Shown here: one piece after another, positions 16,742 to 24,147 of the stretch
How positions within the stretch are numbered: position 1 is the stretch's first letter
How the letters are laid out: each line of letters starts with the position of its first letter
Assembly: GCF_020639365.1 (NCBI RefSeq)
Contig: NZ_JAINUL010000001.1
Coordinates: 7,409,001 to 7,448,656 of the forward strand
Source: Streptomyces flavotricini
GTDB taxonomy: Bacteria > Actinomycetota > Actinomycetes > Streptomycetales > Streptomycetaceae
Reading direction: 5' to 3'
Length of the DNA: 39,656 bases
Made by a program: the position numbers and the translations under genes
Notes under the pieces: generated by a model
The model's database searches: none
Told to the model about the DNA's origin: nothing
What the model saw: the letters and a program-made list of their open reading frames with translations, nothing else

Positions 16742-17146
16742 TCAGACCTTGCGGTACGTGTAGGCCTCCTCGGCCGCCGCCGCCACCGCCTCCAAGGGGG
16801 CGCCCGCCGAGGCCGCGACCACCGCGGCCACCGCTCCCTCCAGGAACGGGGCGTCCAGCAGCCTGGAGCCCGGTGGGAGTTCGTCCTCCAGCAGCAGGGC
16901 CTTGACCGTCAGCACCGAGCTGCCCAGGTCCGCCAGGAGCGCCACCCCCGCGCCCCCGTCCACCTCGCCCGCAGCCGCCGCGATGCGGTCGGCGTCCGTG
17001 CCCAGACCGCCGTCCGCGGTGCCGCCCGCCGCGGCCACCGGGACGACCGGGCCGCCCGCCGCCAGGCCCCGCGCCAGGGCCGCCACGGATTCCGCGACCA
17101 CCGCGCTGTGCGACACCAGGACGATGCCGACCACCGGCCCGCTCAT
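16742..17146 (-). CDS. dhaM: PTS-dependent dihydroxyacetone kinase phosphocarrier subunit DhaM
   Basis: 134 residues with an EIIA-mannose-type fold. The phosphoacceptor histidine is visible in GIVLVSHS (His13), and ADLGSSVLTVKA and NAP-like loops follow. It would take phosphate from HPr and pass it to the ADP held by DhaL, so that DhaK-bound dihydroxyacetone becomes DHA phosphate. This is the short DhaM form consisting of the EIIA domain alone; the E. coli protein adds HPr and EI domains. The ATG overlaps the dhaL stop by 4 bp (ATGA), so the two are translationally coupled. Confidence 0.9.
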   Translation of the reverse strand: MSGPVVGIVLVSHSAVVAESVAALARGLAAGGPVVPVAAAGGTADGGLGTDADRIAAAAGEVDGGAGVALLADLGSSVLTVKALLLEDELPPGSRLLDAPFLEGAVAAVVAASAGAPLEAVAAAAEEAYTYRKV

Positions 17147-17754
17147 GCGGCGTCCGCCGTGTCCGCCACGTCCGCGAGGGCACCCAGCAGCAGGGCCGCC
17201 GAGGTCGCCCCCGGGTCCTGGTGGCCGATGCTCCGCTCGCCGAGGTAGCTCGCCCGTCCCTTGCGGGCCAGCATCGGCACCGTCGCCCGCGCCCCGTTCT
17301 CCGCCGCGTCCGCCGACGCCCGGTACGAGGTGCTGAGCGCCGCCACCCCCGCCACCAGCGCGTCCAGCATCGTCTTGTCGCCCGGCGCGGCCCCGCCGAG
17401 CTGCGCCACGGCGCCCACCCCCGCGTACAGGGCCTTGCGCAGCTCCTCGTCCGAGACCTCGGCGGCCTCCCCGAGCTCCTTGCCCGTCCGCCTCAGCAGC
17501 GTCCCGTACAGGGGGCCCGACGCCCCGCCGACCGTCGAGATCAGCGTCCGCCCCGCCAGCACCAGCACCGCTCCCGGGGTCCCGGGGGGCTCCGCCCCCA
17601 GGGCCGCCCGTACCGCCGTGAAGCCGCGCAGCAGATTGCTCCCGTGGTCGGCGTCCCCGATGGGGGAGTCGAGCTCGGTCAGCCGGTCCGCCTCGCGTTC
17701 CACCACGGCCGCGGCGGCGGTCATCCAGCGCCGGAAGAATTCCGCGTCACGCAA
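17143..17754 (-). CDS. dhaL: Dihydroxyacetone kinase ADP-binding subunit DhaL
   Basis: 203 residues from a TTG start. The family motifs are DSPIGDADHGSNLLRGF, whose aspartates coordinate the Mg-ADP, and TVGGASGPLYGTLLRRTGKEL. DhaL keeps ADP as a cofactor, which DhaM rephosphorylates. TTG at 17754 is preceded by GAGGAGA with 6 bp spacing, the best ribosome-binding site here. GTG codons at 17769 and 17781 would overlap that site and have poorer signals. It lies about 30 bp downstream of dhaK. Confidence 0.9.
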   Translation of the reverse strand: MRDAEFFRRWMTAAAAVVEREADRLTELDSPIGDADHGSNLLRGFTAVRAALGAEPPGTPGAVLVLAGRTLISTVGGASGPLYGTLLRRTGKELGEAAEVSDEELRKALYAGVGAVAQLGGAAPGDKTMLDALVAGVAALSTSYRASADAAENGARATVPMLARKGRASYLGERSIGHQDPGATSAALLLGALADVADTADAA

Positions 17755-17785
17755 TCGAAGTCTCCTCACCGTGTCCGCCACCTTC

Positions 17786-18790
17786 TCAGCAGCCCCACCG
17801 CAGCGCCGCCGTACGGACCGGCGCGTCCCACAGCCGCAGCAGCTCCTCGTCCGCGCGGCACAGCGTCACCGAACACCCCGCCATGTCCAGGGACGTGACG
17901 TAGTTCCCGACGAGCGTGCGCGCCACCGGCACCCCGCGCTCGGCCAGCACCCGCGCCACCTCCGCGTGGAACCCGTACAGCTCCAGCAGCGGCGTCGCCC
18001 CCATCCCGTTGACCAGCGCCAGCACCGGCCCGTCGGCCGGCGCCACCTCCCCGAGCTCCGCCAGTACGGCACCCACGGCCACCTCCGCGATCTCCCGGGC
18101 CGGCATCATCGCCCGCCGCTCGCGGCCCGGCTCGCCGTGGATGCCGACCCCCAACTCCAGCTCCCCGTCGGGCAGGTCGAACGTCGGGCTGCCCTTCGCC
18201 GGTGTCGTGCAGGCGCTGAGCGCCACCCCGAAGCTCCGCGAGGCCGCGTTGACCCGCCGGGCGAGCTCCGCGACCCGGTCCAGCGGGGCGCCCTCCTCGG
18301 CGGCCGCACCGGCGATCTTCTCGACGAACAGCGTGGCCCCGGTGCCGCGCCGCCCCGCCGTGTACAGGCTGTCGGTGACGGCCACGTCGTCGTTGACCAG
18401 CACGCTCTCCACCGGCAGGCCGTCCTCTTCGGCGAGTTCGGCGGCCATCTCGAAGTTCAGCACGTCCCCGGTGTAGTTCTTGACGACGAACAGCACCCCC
18501 TGCCCCGAGTCCACGGCGGCCGCCGCCCGCAGTACCTGGTCGGGCACCGGCGAGGTGAACACCTCCCCGGGGCACGCGGCCGACAGCATCCCGTGCCCCA
18601 CGAACCCGGCGTGCAGCGGCTCGTGCCCCGACCCGCCGCCGGACACCAGCCCGACCCGGCCCCCGGCCCGCGCGTCGCGCCGTACGACGACCCGCCGCTC
18701 GACATCGACGTCCAGGTCGGGATGTGCGGCCGCCATTCCGCGCAGCGCGTCGGCGACGACGGTCTCGGGGCTGTTGATCAGCATCCGCAT
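17786..18790 (-). CDS. dhaK: Dihydroxyacetone kinase substrate-binding subunit DhaK
   Basis: 334 residues. The covalent substrate-binding histidine is seen in GVGIHGEPG. Other DhaK signatures are VSGGGSGHEPLHAGFVGHGMLSAACPGEVFTSP, VVKNYTGDVLNFEMA and VNDDVAV. The enzyme binds dihydroxyacetone as a hemiaminal on His and phosphorylates it using DhaL/DhaM. ATG at 18790 follows AGGAGA by 8 bp; a second ATG two codons on lacks that spacing. No glycerol dehydrogenase, facilitator or DhaR-type regulator is beside it, so the source of dihydroxyacetone is unclear. Confidence 0.93.
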   Translation of the reverse strand: MRMLINSPETVVADALRGMAAAHPDLDVDVERRVVVRRDARAGGRVGLVSGGGSGHEPLHAGFVGHGMLSAACPGEVFTSPVPDQVLRAAAAVDSGQGVLFVVKNYTGDVLNFEMAAELAEEDGLPVESVLVNDDVAVTDSLYTAGRRGTGATLFVEKIAGAAAEEGAPLDRVAELARRVNAASRSFGVALSACTTPAKGSPTFDLPDGELELGVGIHGEPGRERRAMMPAREIAEVAVGAVLAELGEVAPADGPVLALVNGMGATPLLELYGFHAEVARVLAERGVPVARTLVGNYVTSLDMAGCSVTLCRADEELLRLWDAPVRTAALRWGC

Positions 18791-18822
18791 GGGTGGTGTC
18801 TCCTGATCGGGTCGGCCGGTGA

Positions 18823-18839
18823 GCCCGCGGGCAGCGGGC
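18823..18839 (-). terminator. Hairpin between GH15 gene and dhaK
   Basis: GCCCGC and GCGGGC form a perfect 6-bp stem around a 5-nt loop, about 70 bp past the GH15 stop and 33 bp before dhaK. It may terminate the upstream operon or sit in the dhaK leader. Confidence 0.35.
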
Positions 18840-18907
18840 CCGATGGCGACGGTAGAGCAGCCCGTGGCCCGGAACCAGGCCGCCACGTCCGGCGGGAGGG
18901 ACGCGGC

Positions 18908-20725
18908 TCAGCGCCGGACGGCGTCGAGCGCCTCGTTCAGAGTGGTCGCGGCCATGATGAGCGACAGGTGGGTGAAGGCCTGAGGAAAGTTGCCGAGTTG
19001 CTCGCCACTGGGGCCGATCTCCTCGGCGAACAGGCCGACGTGGTTGGCGTACGTGTGCATCTTCTCGAAGGTGTAGCGGGCCTGCGGCAGCCGCCCGGCG
19101 CGGGCGAGGGCGTCCACGTAGAGGAACGTACAGAGGCTGAACGTGCCCTCCGAGCCGCGAAGTCCGTCGGGGGACGCCGCCGGGTCGTAGCGGTAGACGA
19201 GGCTGTCGGACACCAGGACCCGGTCCATGGCGTCGAGGGTGGACAGCCAGCTCGGGCTCCTCGGCGCGAGGAATCCGACCCGGGGGACCAGCAGCAGCGA
19301 GGCGTCGAGGACGTGGCTGCCGTAGTGCTGGACCAGGGAGTGCTCCTGGTCGCTCCAGCCGCGCTCCATGACCTGTTCGAGGACTTCGTCGCGGGCCTTG
19401 GTCCACAGGGCGGTGTTGGCCGGGCGGCTGAACTCGGTGGCGAGCTTGAGCCCGCGGTCGAAGGCGGCCCAGCACATCACGCGGCTGTACGTGAAGTCCT
19501 GGCGGCCTCCCCGGGTCTCCCAGATGCCCTCGTCGGGCCGGTCCCAGGAGTCGGCGAGCCAGTCCAGGGCCCGCGACAGCGCCTTCCATCCCTGGTAGTC
19601 GGCCTGTGCGACGACCGCCCGGGCCTCGGACAGGCCGTACAGGGCCTCGCCGTAGATGTCGAGCTGCAACTGGTCCATGGCCGCGTTCCCGGCCCGTACG
19701 GGGTACGAGCCCCGGTACCCCTCGAAGTGTTCGAGGACCTCCTCCGTCAGGTTGGGGTCACCGTCGACCCGGTACATGATCTGGAGGGGCTCGCCGTCCC
19801 GACCCTCGTGGGCGCGCAGGCGGGCACCCAGCCAGTGGGTGAAGGCGGTCGCCTCCTCCACGAAGCCGAGGTCGAGCAGGGCCCGTACCGACAGGGAGCC
19901 GTCCCGCACCCAGGTGTAGCGGTAGTCCCAGTTGCGCTCGCCGCCGACCTGCTCGGGAAGACCCATGGTGGCGGCGGCGATCGGCGCGCCGGAGGGGGCG
20001 TACGTGAGCAGCTTGAGCGTGATGGCCGAGCGGTACACCATCTCCGCCCAGCGGCCGTGGTAGCGCGACGTGCGCACCCACTTCTGCCAGTAGTCGACCT
20101 GTTCCCAGAGCTCCTCGGTGATCTTCTCGCGCTCCGGCGGCGGCGGCGCGGCGCTGCCCTCCCCGCCGGTGGTGAACACCGCTGCCTCCGCCTGACCCGC
20201 GGTGAGCGTGATGGAGGCCCGGACGTCCTGACCGTCGCGTTCGAGCGGGAACGTGGCCTGTAGGAACGCCGTGGCCCCCGGTGCCCGGAAGGTCGCCGTG
20301 CGGTCTGCCAGGTCGAGTCGGTGGGATGCCCGCGCGTAGTCGAAGCGGGGCCGGCATTCGAGGGAGAAGCGCACGGTGCCGCGCACCGCGCGGATCACGC
20401 GCGCCAGGGTGTGCCGGTCGGTTGCGGTGCGGCCGTGGAGGACCGGCATGTAGTCGACGGTCTCGCCGACCCCGTCGGGGGACATGAACCGGGTCACCAC
20501 GATCGCGGTGTCCGGGTAGTAGAGCTGTCTCCACGTCCCTTCGTCGCTTTCCGGCGCGAGCAGGAAGTGTCCGCCCCCGTCATGGTCGAGCAGCGAGGCG
20601 AAGATGCTGGGGGAGTCGAACCGTGGCGCTGCGAACCAGTCGATCACTCCCCTGGACGACACCAGGGCTGTGGTCTGCAGGTCCCCCACGAGTCCGTGGT
20701 CGGCGATGGGCGGGTAGCGGTCCAT
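18908..20725 (-). CDS. Glycoside hydrolase family 15 (trehalase/glucoamylase-like)
   Basis: 605 residues, cytosolic (no signal peptide). It has the N-terminal beta-sandwich (PIADHGLVGDLQTTALVSSRGVIDWFAAPRFDSPSIFASLL) and an (alpha/alpha)6 barrel. Barrel motifs are RNWDYRYTWVRDGSL, the RPDEGIWE segment carrying the likely general acid, and FAEEIGPSGEQLGNFPQAFTH (Glu about 568-569), the likely general base. GH15 enzymes invert configuration and release beta-glucose from trehalose or alpha-glucans. Actinobacterial members of this length without a signal peptide include trehalases, so substrate is uncertain. ATG at 20725 follows a strong GAGGAGGAG. The gene starts 48 bp after the GMC oxidoreductase stop, so they are probably co-transcribed. 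Confidence 0.9.
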   Translation of the reverse strand: MDRYPPIADHGLVGDLQTTALVSSRGVIDWFAAPRFDSPSIFASLLDHDGGGHFLLAPESDEGTWRQLYYPDTAIVVTRFMSPDGVGETVDYMPVLHGRTATDRHTLARVIRAVRGTVRFSLECRPRFDYARASHRLDLADRTATFRAPGATAFLQATFPLERDGQDVRASITLTAGQAEAAVFTTGGEGSAAPPPPEREKITEELWEQVDYWQKWVRTSRYHGRWAEMVYRSAITLKLLTYAPSGAPIAAATMGLPEQVGGERNWDYRYTWVRDGSLSVRALLDLGFVEEATAFTHWLGARLRAHEGRDGEPLQIMYRVDGDPNLTEEVLEHFEGYRGSYPVRAGNAAMDQLQLDIYGEALYGLSEARAVVAQADYQGWKALSRALDWLADSWDRPDEGIWETRGGRQDFTYSRVMCWAAFDRGLKLATEFSRPANTALWTKARDEVLEQVMERGWSDQEHSLVQHYGSHVLDASLLLVPRVGFLAPRSPSWLSTLDAMDRVLVSDSLVYRYDPAASPDGLRGSEGTFSLCTFLYVDALARAGRLPQARYTFEKMHTYANHVGLFAEEIGPSGEQLGNFPQAFTHLSLIMAATTLNEALDAVRR

Positions 20726-20773
20726 GGTTCTCCTCCTCGGGACGCCTCAGCGGTGGTCCGCCCGGGTTTCCGG

Positions 20774-22351
20774 TCATTGCAGGCGCTCCGCGAGGTGGTC
20801 TCCGACGCGCAGGGCGTTGGCGATGGCCGTCAGCGAGGGGTTGACCGCGCCGATGCTCGGGAAGAAGCTCGTGTCGACCACGTAGAGGTTGTCGAGGTCG
20901 TGGGCCTTGCAGTTCACGTCGAGGGCGGAAGCCCGCGGGTCGCGGCCGAAGCGCACGGTGCCGGCCTGATGCGCCGTGGCACCGATGGGCATGCCCTTGT
21001 GCAGGTAGATGCTGTGCGGCAGCAGATGGTGCTCGTGCATGCCCAGGCGGCCGAGCATGCCCTGCAGTTTGTGCCGCAGCCGCTTCAGCCCGGCGATGTT
21101 GTTCTTCTCGTCGAGGGCGAGGTGGATCTGGCCGTCCGCGTCGAGGGTGACGCGGTTGTCCGGGTCCGGCAGGTCCTCGCCGCACAGCCAGAAGTCGACC
21201 GCGTGATGGGCGAGCACCTCGAAGGGCATGTCCGGGGTGACGGCGCCGGCCCAGCGCGGTGCCTCGCCGTGGATCTGCTCGGCGTCGGACTTGCCGAGCA
21301 TCTGGATGCCGCCGAGCGGGTAGTCCCAGTCGTCGCTGCCCAGGTACCAGTCGTGCAGGGCCAGCGTCTTCTGGAACTTGGTGTCGTTGGGTTCCTTGGA
21401 CACCGCCATCAGGGCCAGGTTGTTGTGCCGCATGTAGTGCCGGCCGACCGTGTCGGAGCTGTTGGCCAGCCCCCGGGGGTGCCTGTCGTCGGCCGAACGC
21501 AGCAACAGCACTGCGGAGTTGACGGCCCCACAGGCCACCACCACGATGCCGGCGGAGAACCGGACGGTACCCTCCTCCAGTTCGGCCACGACCGAGGTGA
21601 CGCTCCGCCCGGTGGCGTCCGTCTCGAGGCGGCGCACGTCGGCGTGGGTGATCAGCTCGACGTTGGGGTGTTCCAGGGCCGGGTCCACGCAGATGACCTG
21701 GGCGTCCGACTTGGCTCCGACCAGGCAGGGGAAGCCGTCGACGCGGTCGCAGCGGATGCAGGCACTCCCGTGCGTCGCCCGCCCCTGGTCGTCCTGGACG
21801 AGGTTCACCCCGATCGGAAGGTGGAAGGGGTGCAGGCCCTGCTTCTCCAGATCGTCGCTCAACTGCTGGATGCGCGGCTCGTGTTGCACGGGCGGATGGG
21901 CGTACTGGGCGCTGGCCGGACCCTCGGTGGGGTCCTCGCCGTGCCGCCCGTGGACGAGGTAGAGGTGCTCGGCACGCGTGTAGTACGGCTCCAGGTCCCC
22001 GTAGTCCAGCGGCCAGGCGGGAGAGACGCCGTCATGGTGGCGGATCTCGCCGAAGTCCTCCGGGCGCATGCGGAAGAGCGCGGCGCCGTAGAACTTGGTG
22101 TTCCCGCCGACGTAGTAGTTCACCTCGGGCGGGAAGCGCTCTCCGTGCTTGTCGTACCAGAACTCCGGTGCGCGGTACTTGCCTTTGACGAAGACCTCGG
22201 TCGAGTCCCAGTTGGCCCGTTCACGCGGCAGGTAGCCGCCGCGCTCGAGGAGCAGGATCCGCTTGCCGGTGGGCGCCAGTCGGTGGGCGAGCGTTCCCCC
22301 TCCGGCGCCCGTGCCGATGATGATGACGTCGTACTCCCGCGCCTCGGTCAT
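20774..22351 (-). CDS. GMC family FAD-dependent oxidoreductase
   Basis: 525 residues. The N-terminal dinucleotide motif is IIIGTGAGGGTLAHRLA, with the ERGG segment after it. The GMC substrate-domain segment is NYYVGGNTKFYGAALFRMR. A C-terminal HQAGTVRFGRDP then VVDTSFFPSIGAVNPSLTAIANALR provides the conserved FAD-binding end and catalytic His region. Such enzymes oxidise alcohols or sugar hydroxyls. Seven or more Cys/His near SACIRCDRVDGFPC might bind a metal, or simply be family-typical. ATG at 22351 has GGAGG 8 bp upstream; GTG at 22360 overlaps that site. It is followed by the GH15 gene, so a sugar substrate is possible. Confidence 0.92.
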   Translation of the reverse strand: MTEAREYDVIIIGTGAGGGTLAHRLAPTGKRILLLERGGYLPRERANWDSTEVFVKGKYRAPEFWYDKHGERFPPEVNYYVGGNTKFYGAALFRMRPEDFGEIRHHDGVSPAWPLDYGDLEPYYTRAEHLYLVHGRHGEDPTEGPASAQYAHPPVQHEPRIQQLSDDLEKQGLHPFHLPIGVNLVQDDQGRATHGSACIRCDRVDGFPCLVGAKSDAQVICVDPALEHPNVELITHADVRRLETDATGRSVTSVVAELEEGTVRFSAGIVVVACGAVNSAVLLLRSADDRHPRGLANSSDTVGRHYMRHNNLALMAVSKEPNDTKFQKTLALHDWYLGSDDWDYPLGGIQMLGKSDAEQIHGEAPRWAGAVTPDMPFEVLAHHAVDFWLCGEDLPDPDNRVTLDADGQIHLALDEKNNIAGLKRLRHKLQGMLGRLGMHEHHLLPHSIYLHKGMPIGATAHQAGTVRFGRDPRASALDVNCKAHDLDNLYVVDTSFFPSIGAVNPSLTAIANALRVGDHLAERLQ

Positions 22352-22480
22352 GCAGGCCACCTCCCCGGAGCACGATCTGCTCCTGTCGGGCGAGTTGGGG
22401 TCCGTATCGCACCTACAACGTAGCTCCGGAGGGGATGCCCAGCGAATCGGGCGGGCCGCGGCGCCGGGAGGCCCGGCCGG

Positions 22481-23410
22481 TCACAGGATCGCGAGGGGAT
22501 TGACGGGGGAACCGGTCGCCGAGGACAGCCTGAGCGGCGCGATCACGCAGAGGAACGACCAGCGGCCCTCCCGTTCGCAGAGCGGGGCCAGCTCCTCGAA
22601 CTGCAGGTAGTCGAGAAGGTGCAGCCCCATCGCGTGGACGGCGAGCACGTGTACCGGGAACGCGACGCTCGGCACGGCACTGGGAGCCGTGTCGTTGTTG
22701 CCGTCACCGCCGAGCACGGCCACCTGGCGCTCGGCCAGGAAGCGCAGGGCGGTCGGGTGGAGCCCGGCCCGCGCGCCGGCCGAGTCCCAGGCGCCGAGCT
22801 GCGCACGCCGCCGCTGGTGCCCGACGCGTACGAGCAGGATGTCGCCCCTGCCGACCCGCACCCCCTGCTGCGCCTCGGCGGCGGCGAGGTCTTCGGCGCT
22901 CACGTGCGACCCCGGTTCGAGCCAGGGGATGCCGTGCAGGCGCGGGACGTCCAGGAGCACTCCCCGGCCCACGATGCCGTCGCGGGCCAGGTCGATGGAG
23001 AGGGCCGCGGATCCGTCCGGGGAGAGCACGTCCGCGGCGGGAACGCCGCCGTGCAGGGTGCCCCCGTAGATGACGTGGCAGAGGGCGTCGATGTGGCTGT
23101 CGACGTCGCCGTGGATGTTCATGGCGATGCGGTCCCGGGCGAACTGCAGGCCGTCCGGGTCCGGGGCGCCGGCGGGCGCGGTGAGCCGGTGCTGCGCCGG
23201 TTCGGCGTTGTCCGGTCCCGCGCGGGTGTTCACGGGCGCGGCGAGCGAGACCGAGCGGCCGGAGCGTACTTCGCGTGCGGCCGCCAGCGTCCGGGCGGGG
23301 GTGAGGGTGACCAGGGCTCCCAGCGGTGCGACACCACCGGGTGCCGTATTGCGCAGTTCACGATAGAGCGACCCGAAGTCGGCCCCGCTCATTCCGTCGG
23401 GCGTACCCAT
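22481..23410 (-). CDS. Cyclase family protein (kynurenine-formamidase-like metal hydrolase)
   Basis: 309 residues. The metal-binding signature of the cyclase/formamidase family is present as HGDVDSHIDALCH (about 100-115 from the chosen start). Later come GRGVLLDVPR, ILLVRVGH and FPVHVLAVHAMGLHLLDYLQFEELAPLCE, which match the family's C-terminal half. Members hydrolyse formamides, cyclic amides or lactone-like substrates at a Zn or Mn site; a lactonase-type role is possible but not shown. Start choice is uncertain: ATG 23410 has GGTGAGG very close, and GTG 23428 and ATG 23392 are alternatives. It lies upstream of the GMC and GH15 genes in the same direction. Confidence 0.85.
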   Translation of the reverse strand: MGTPDGMSGADFGSLYRELRNTAPGGVAPLGALVTLTPARTLAAAREVRSGRSVSLAAPVNTRAGPDNAEPAQHRLTAPAGAPDPDGLQFARDRIAMNIHGDVDSHIDALCHVIYGGTLHGGVPAADVLSPDGSAALSIDLARDGIVGRGVLLDVPRLHGIPWLEPGSHVSAEDLAAAEAQQGVRVGRGDILLVRVGHQRRRAQLGAWDSAGARAGLHPTALRFLAERQVAVLGGDGNNDTAPSAVPSVAFPVHVLAVHAMGLHLLDYLQFEELAPLCEREGRWSFLCVIAPLRLSSATGSPVNPLAIL

Positions 23411-23565
23411 GTCCTCACCATCCGGCACACCCGCCGTCGGCGCGCGCCGAGCCGTGATCCGGACGCATCCGATTTGCCGAGCTCCCGGGCCCCCGCGTTA
23501 ATGGACGAGCGGCCTGTCCGGGCCCGACGCATCCGTACGCCCGCCTCTCACACGCGGAGATTCGC

Positions 23566-24147
23566 TTGGACATGCTGCACGTCCGGGCCGTGAGCCCGCC
23601 GGACCTCACGGGACGTGTCATGGCCCTGTTGAGCGCCCAGCCGTGTGTCCTCGACCTCTCCCTGCGGCCCGACAGCGTACGGAACCCCGACGGCGACGCC
23701 ATCGTGTGCGATGTCCTCACCGGAGTCGCCGACGAGGTCCTGCGCGTCGTCGCGGCCATGGTGGTCGGCCCGGAGTACGCAGCCGTCACCAGCGTCGGCC
23801 TGGGCATCGACCACCGTTCGCGCCCACCCGTCCGGGAGGGCCTCGCGGCGCTGATCGTGGGCTTTCGTGGTGGTCACCGAGATGAACACGCCGAGCAGCG
23901 CGCCGGTGCGGACTTCGGTCAGCGAGACGATGCCGACGATCCCGGCGAGCACGGCCACCACCGCCGAGAAGAAGTCGGGTGTGCTGATCAGGTTCGGCAC
24001 GGGCCTGATCCCGAGCTCGAAGGCCCGCGACTGGAGGCCGAAGACGCGGACGAACACCTGACCCTGGTCGGAACCGGCACGTTCAAGGTCCAGCGGGCGA
24101 TGTGGCGGCGTGTCAGTGCGCACCGCAAACGGCGGGCCGGGCCGTGA
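23566..24147 (+). pseudogene. Scrambled DUF389 membrane-protein gene (internal deletions plus in-place inversion)
   Basis: The frame starting at TTG 23566 or ATG 23572 begins like a DUF389 protein (MLHVRAVSPPDLT, PDGDAIVCDV, ADEVL). It then jumps directly to the later segment AAMVVGPEYAAV and runs to REGLAALIVGF (codon ending 23865), so about 80 residues including the first helix appear missing. From 23866 to about 24057 the plus strand gives hydrophilic nonsense. The minus strand of that stretch reads ELGIRPVPNLISTPDFFSAV, then a long hydrophobic helix, then GALLGVFISVTT, the late transmembrane core of the same family. After 24058 the plus strand resumes as TLVGTGTFKVQRAMWRRV, the DUF389 C terminus. 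The stop overlaps the antiporter start as GTGA. Family assignment is from memory of DUF389 sequences. Confidence 0.75.

Noticed and set aside
23462..23535. Direct repeat GACGCATCCG (23462 and 23526) in the cyclase/DUF389 divergent promoter
   Set aside because: Two 10-bp copies 64 bp apart could be chance and do not show operator symmetry.
23866..24057. A phase-variable invertible switch in the DUF389 gene
   Set aside because: The frame would join if flipped, but no flanking inverted repeats or recombinase gene are seen and other parts of the gene are missing. It is reported as a scrambled pseudogene instead.
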